DNA of 64,000 bases from Mariniphaga sp040772505. GTDB lineage: Bacteria; Bacteroidota; Bacteroidia; Bacteroidales; Prolixibacteraceae. The DNA lies in contig JAXGYA010000002.1 of the NCBI GenBank assembly GCA_040772505.1, positions 372,001-436,000 of the forward strand, read 5' to 3'. Shown here piece by piece: positions 63,015-64,000 of the stretch. How positions within the stretch are numbered: the stretch's first letter is position 1; each line of letters starts with the position of its first letter. The position numbers and the translations under genes are program-made. Below the pieces are notes generated by a model. It did no database searches. It saw nothing but the letters and a program-made list of their open reading frames with translations, and was not told where the DNA came from.

Positions 63015-63067
63015 TGAAAAATTTGCAGCAGCCGGCAATTATTAAAAAAATAGATGACAAAGGGTAT

Positions 63068-64000
63068 ATGAACAACATTCGCAATTTTTGCATTATTGCA
63101 CACATTGATCACGGGAAAAGCACACTTGCCGACCAGTTCCTCATGCACACCAATACTATTGGAGAAAGAGACATGCGTAATCAGGTGCTGGATAATATGG
63201 ATTTGGAAAAAGAGAGAGGTATTACAATAAAAAGCCATGCAATTCAGATGGATTATCAACAAAACGGAATTGACTATAAGCTTAATCTGATTGATACACC
63301 CGGGCATGTTGATTTCTCCTATGAGGTTTCCCGTTCAATTGCTGCATGTGAAGGAGCATTGCTCATAATTGATGCAACGCAGGGAATTCAGGCTCAAACC
63401 ATTTCAAATCTTTATCTTGCTTTGGAACATGACCTGGAAATTGTTCCCATACTCAACAAAATGGACCTTCCGAATGCAATTCCCGAAGTGGTAGAAGATC
63501 AGATTATTGATTTGATCGGATGCAGTAGAGATGATATTATTCATGCAAGTGGCAAAACCGGGATGGGTATTCAGACCATTTTGGAGAGAATTATAGAAAG
63601 AATACCTCCTCCAGCCGGAGATCCGAAGGCACCGCTACAGGCATTAATATTTGATTCGGTTTTTAACTCCTTTCGCGGAGTCATTGCCTATTTTAAAATT
63701 GTCAATGGCATGATTAAAACCAAAGACATGGTGAAGTTTGTAGCAACAGGCAAAGAGTATGACGCAGATGAAATTGGGATTTTGAAACTTGGCATGTCGC
63801 CACGCAACATGCTTTCTGCCGGTGACGTAGGTTATATAATCTCAGGAATAAAAACTGCGAAGGAGGTGAAAGTTGGTGATACGATTACACATGTTGACCG
63901 TCCGTGCGATAAGGCAATTTCAGGATTTGAAGAGGTGAAGCCAATGGTTTTTGCAGGTGTGTATCCCATCGATGCCGATGACTATGAAGATCTGCGAAAT
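63068..64000 (+). CDS. lepA: Elongation factor 4 (LepA), 5' part
   Basis: The frame is open from the ATG at 63068 to the window edge (311 codons, about half of the roughly 600-aa protein). GTPase motifs are G1 AHIDHGKST (residues 11-19), the switch I region EKERGITIKSHA, G3 LIDTPGHVDFSYEVSR and G4 LNKMDLP. Domain II begins near PLQALIFDSVFNSFRGV, a LepA signature. LepA is a ribosome-associated GTPase that affects translation initiation and elongation under stress. The C-terminal LepA-specific domain is outside the window. Confidence 0.97.
   Translation, partial: MNNIRNFCIIAHIDHGKSTLADQFLMHTNTIGERDMRNQVLDNMDLEKERGITIKSHAIQMDYQQNGIDYKLNLIDTPGHVDFSYEVSRSIAACEGALLIIDATQGIQAQTISNLYLALEHDLEIVPILNKMDLPNAIPEVVEDQIIDLIGCSRDDIIHASGKTGMGIQTILERIIERIPPPAGDPKAPLQALIFDSVFNSFRGVIAYFKIVNGMIKTKDMVKFVATGKEYDADEIGILKLGMSPRNMLSAGDVGYIISGIKTAKEVKVGDTITHVDRPCDKAISGFEEVKPMVFAGVYPIDADDYEDLRN

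Larger units (their letters stand above)
62620..63067 (+). other. Intergenic region with an orphan structured leader and mini-ORF
   Basis: No ordinary gene is present in these 448 bp. A GC-rich hairpin lies at 62647-62672 (8-bp stem AACCCCGG/CCGGGGTT, 10-nt loop). It is followed by a purine/CT-poor repeat-like stretch (CTAAACCTAACTAAACC) directly before an ATG at 62700. The rest (62748-63000) is AT-rich without recognisable structure until the lepA -7 box. Confidence 0.6.

Overview
The window comes from a member of the Bacteroidota, most likely a marine or sediment-type Bacteroidales/Marinilabiliales relative (order-level placement is inference). Direct signs are a SusC/SusD pair, TAnnTTTG-type -7 promoter elements, a type IX secretion C-terminal domain, a DUF5103 type IX 'plug' protein, a six-gene Na+-NQR operon, and the Bacteroidota gene order ftsX - DUF3098 - uppP - truB - queA. 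Composition is moderately AT-rich. I found no rRNA, tRNA, CRISPR array, intact insertion sequence or prophage.

Layout. 1-1464: the tail of an unknown gene and aspartokinase. 1855-5891: a four-gene respiratory/sulfur module (octaheme cytochrome c, membrane cytochrome b, two YeeE/YedE-type sulfur transport halves, the second fused to a rhodanese domain without its catalytic cysteine). 5913-19969: a polysaccharide utilisation locus with a membrane sensor/LuxR regulator (minus strand) divergent from susC - susD - GH144-type enzyme - duplicated-domain secreted binding protein - GH3. This set points to beta-1,2-glucan as substrate. 19984-23604: AGE-family epimerase, an internally deleted sugar MFS transporter, and a metallophosphatase/GDPD fusion lipoprotein. 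23825-30284: a DMT permease, then an exporter operon (adaptor, MacB-type permease, TolC-type channel, second adaptor) with no ATPase gene. 30340-35275: SIMPL protein, queA, truB, uppP, DUF3098, ftsX. 35344-44724 (minus strand): GH127 lipoprotein, nucleotidyltransferase, DUF4293, AddA/RecB-like helicase-nuclease, a small outer-membrane-type protein, a PLP decarboxylase, acylphosphatase and a membrane protein. 44865-53773: a small membrane protein, apbE, the DUF5103 protein and nqrABCDEF. 53973-62581: a secreted TIM-barrel-like protein of unknown function, polyprenyl diphosphate synthase, an ArsR regulator and three exported Gfo/Idh/MocA oxidoreductases. 63068-64000: start of lepA.

How the genes work together. 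The PUL can be read as a complete pathway: sensing at the membrane, surface capture by SusD and the duplicated-domain protein, import by SusC, cleavage by the GH144-type endo-enzyme and release of glucose by GH3. ApbE probably flavinylates NqrB and NqrC, and the small membrane gene next to apbE may be a maturation factor. The octaheme operon probably links quinol oxidation through cytochrome b to reduction of a sulfur or nitrogen oxyanion, with the YeeE/YedE proteins handling thiosulfate-like sulfur.

The least explained structure is a 103-bp sequence found twice, 22.3 kb apart, at the 5' ends of two unrelated minus-strand genes (the PUL regulator and the SIMPL protein). Each copy begins at an in-frame ATG, stays open into the gene, and places the likely true start codon inside a hairpin arm. 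Other items for a second look are the Cys-less rhodanese, the deleted transporter, the missing ABC ATPase, the oxidoreductase whose EKP-motif lysine is glutamine, and an orphan leader with a 15-codon ORF before lepA.
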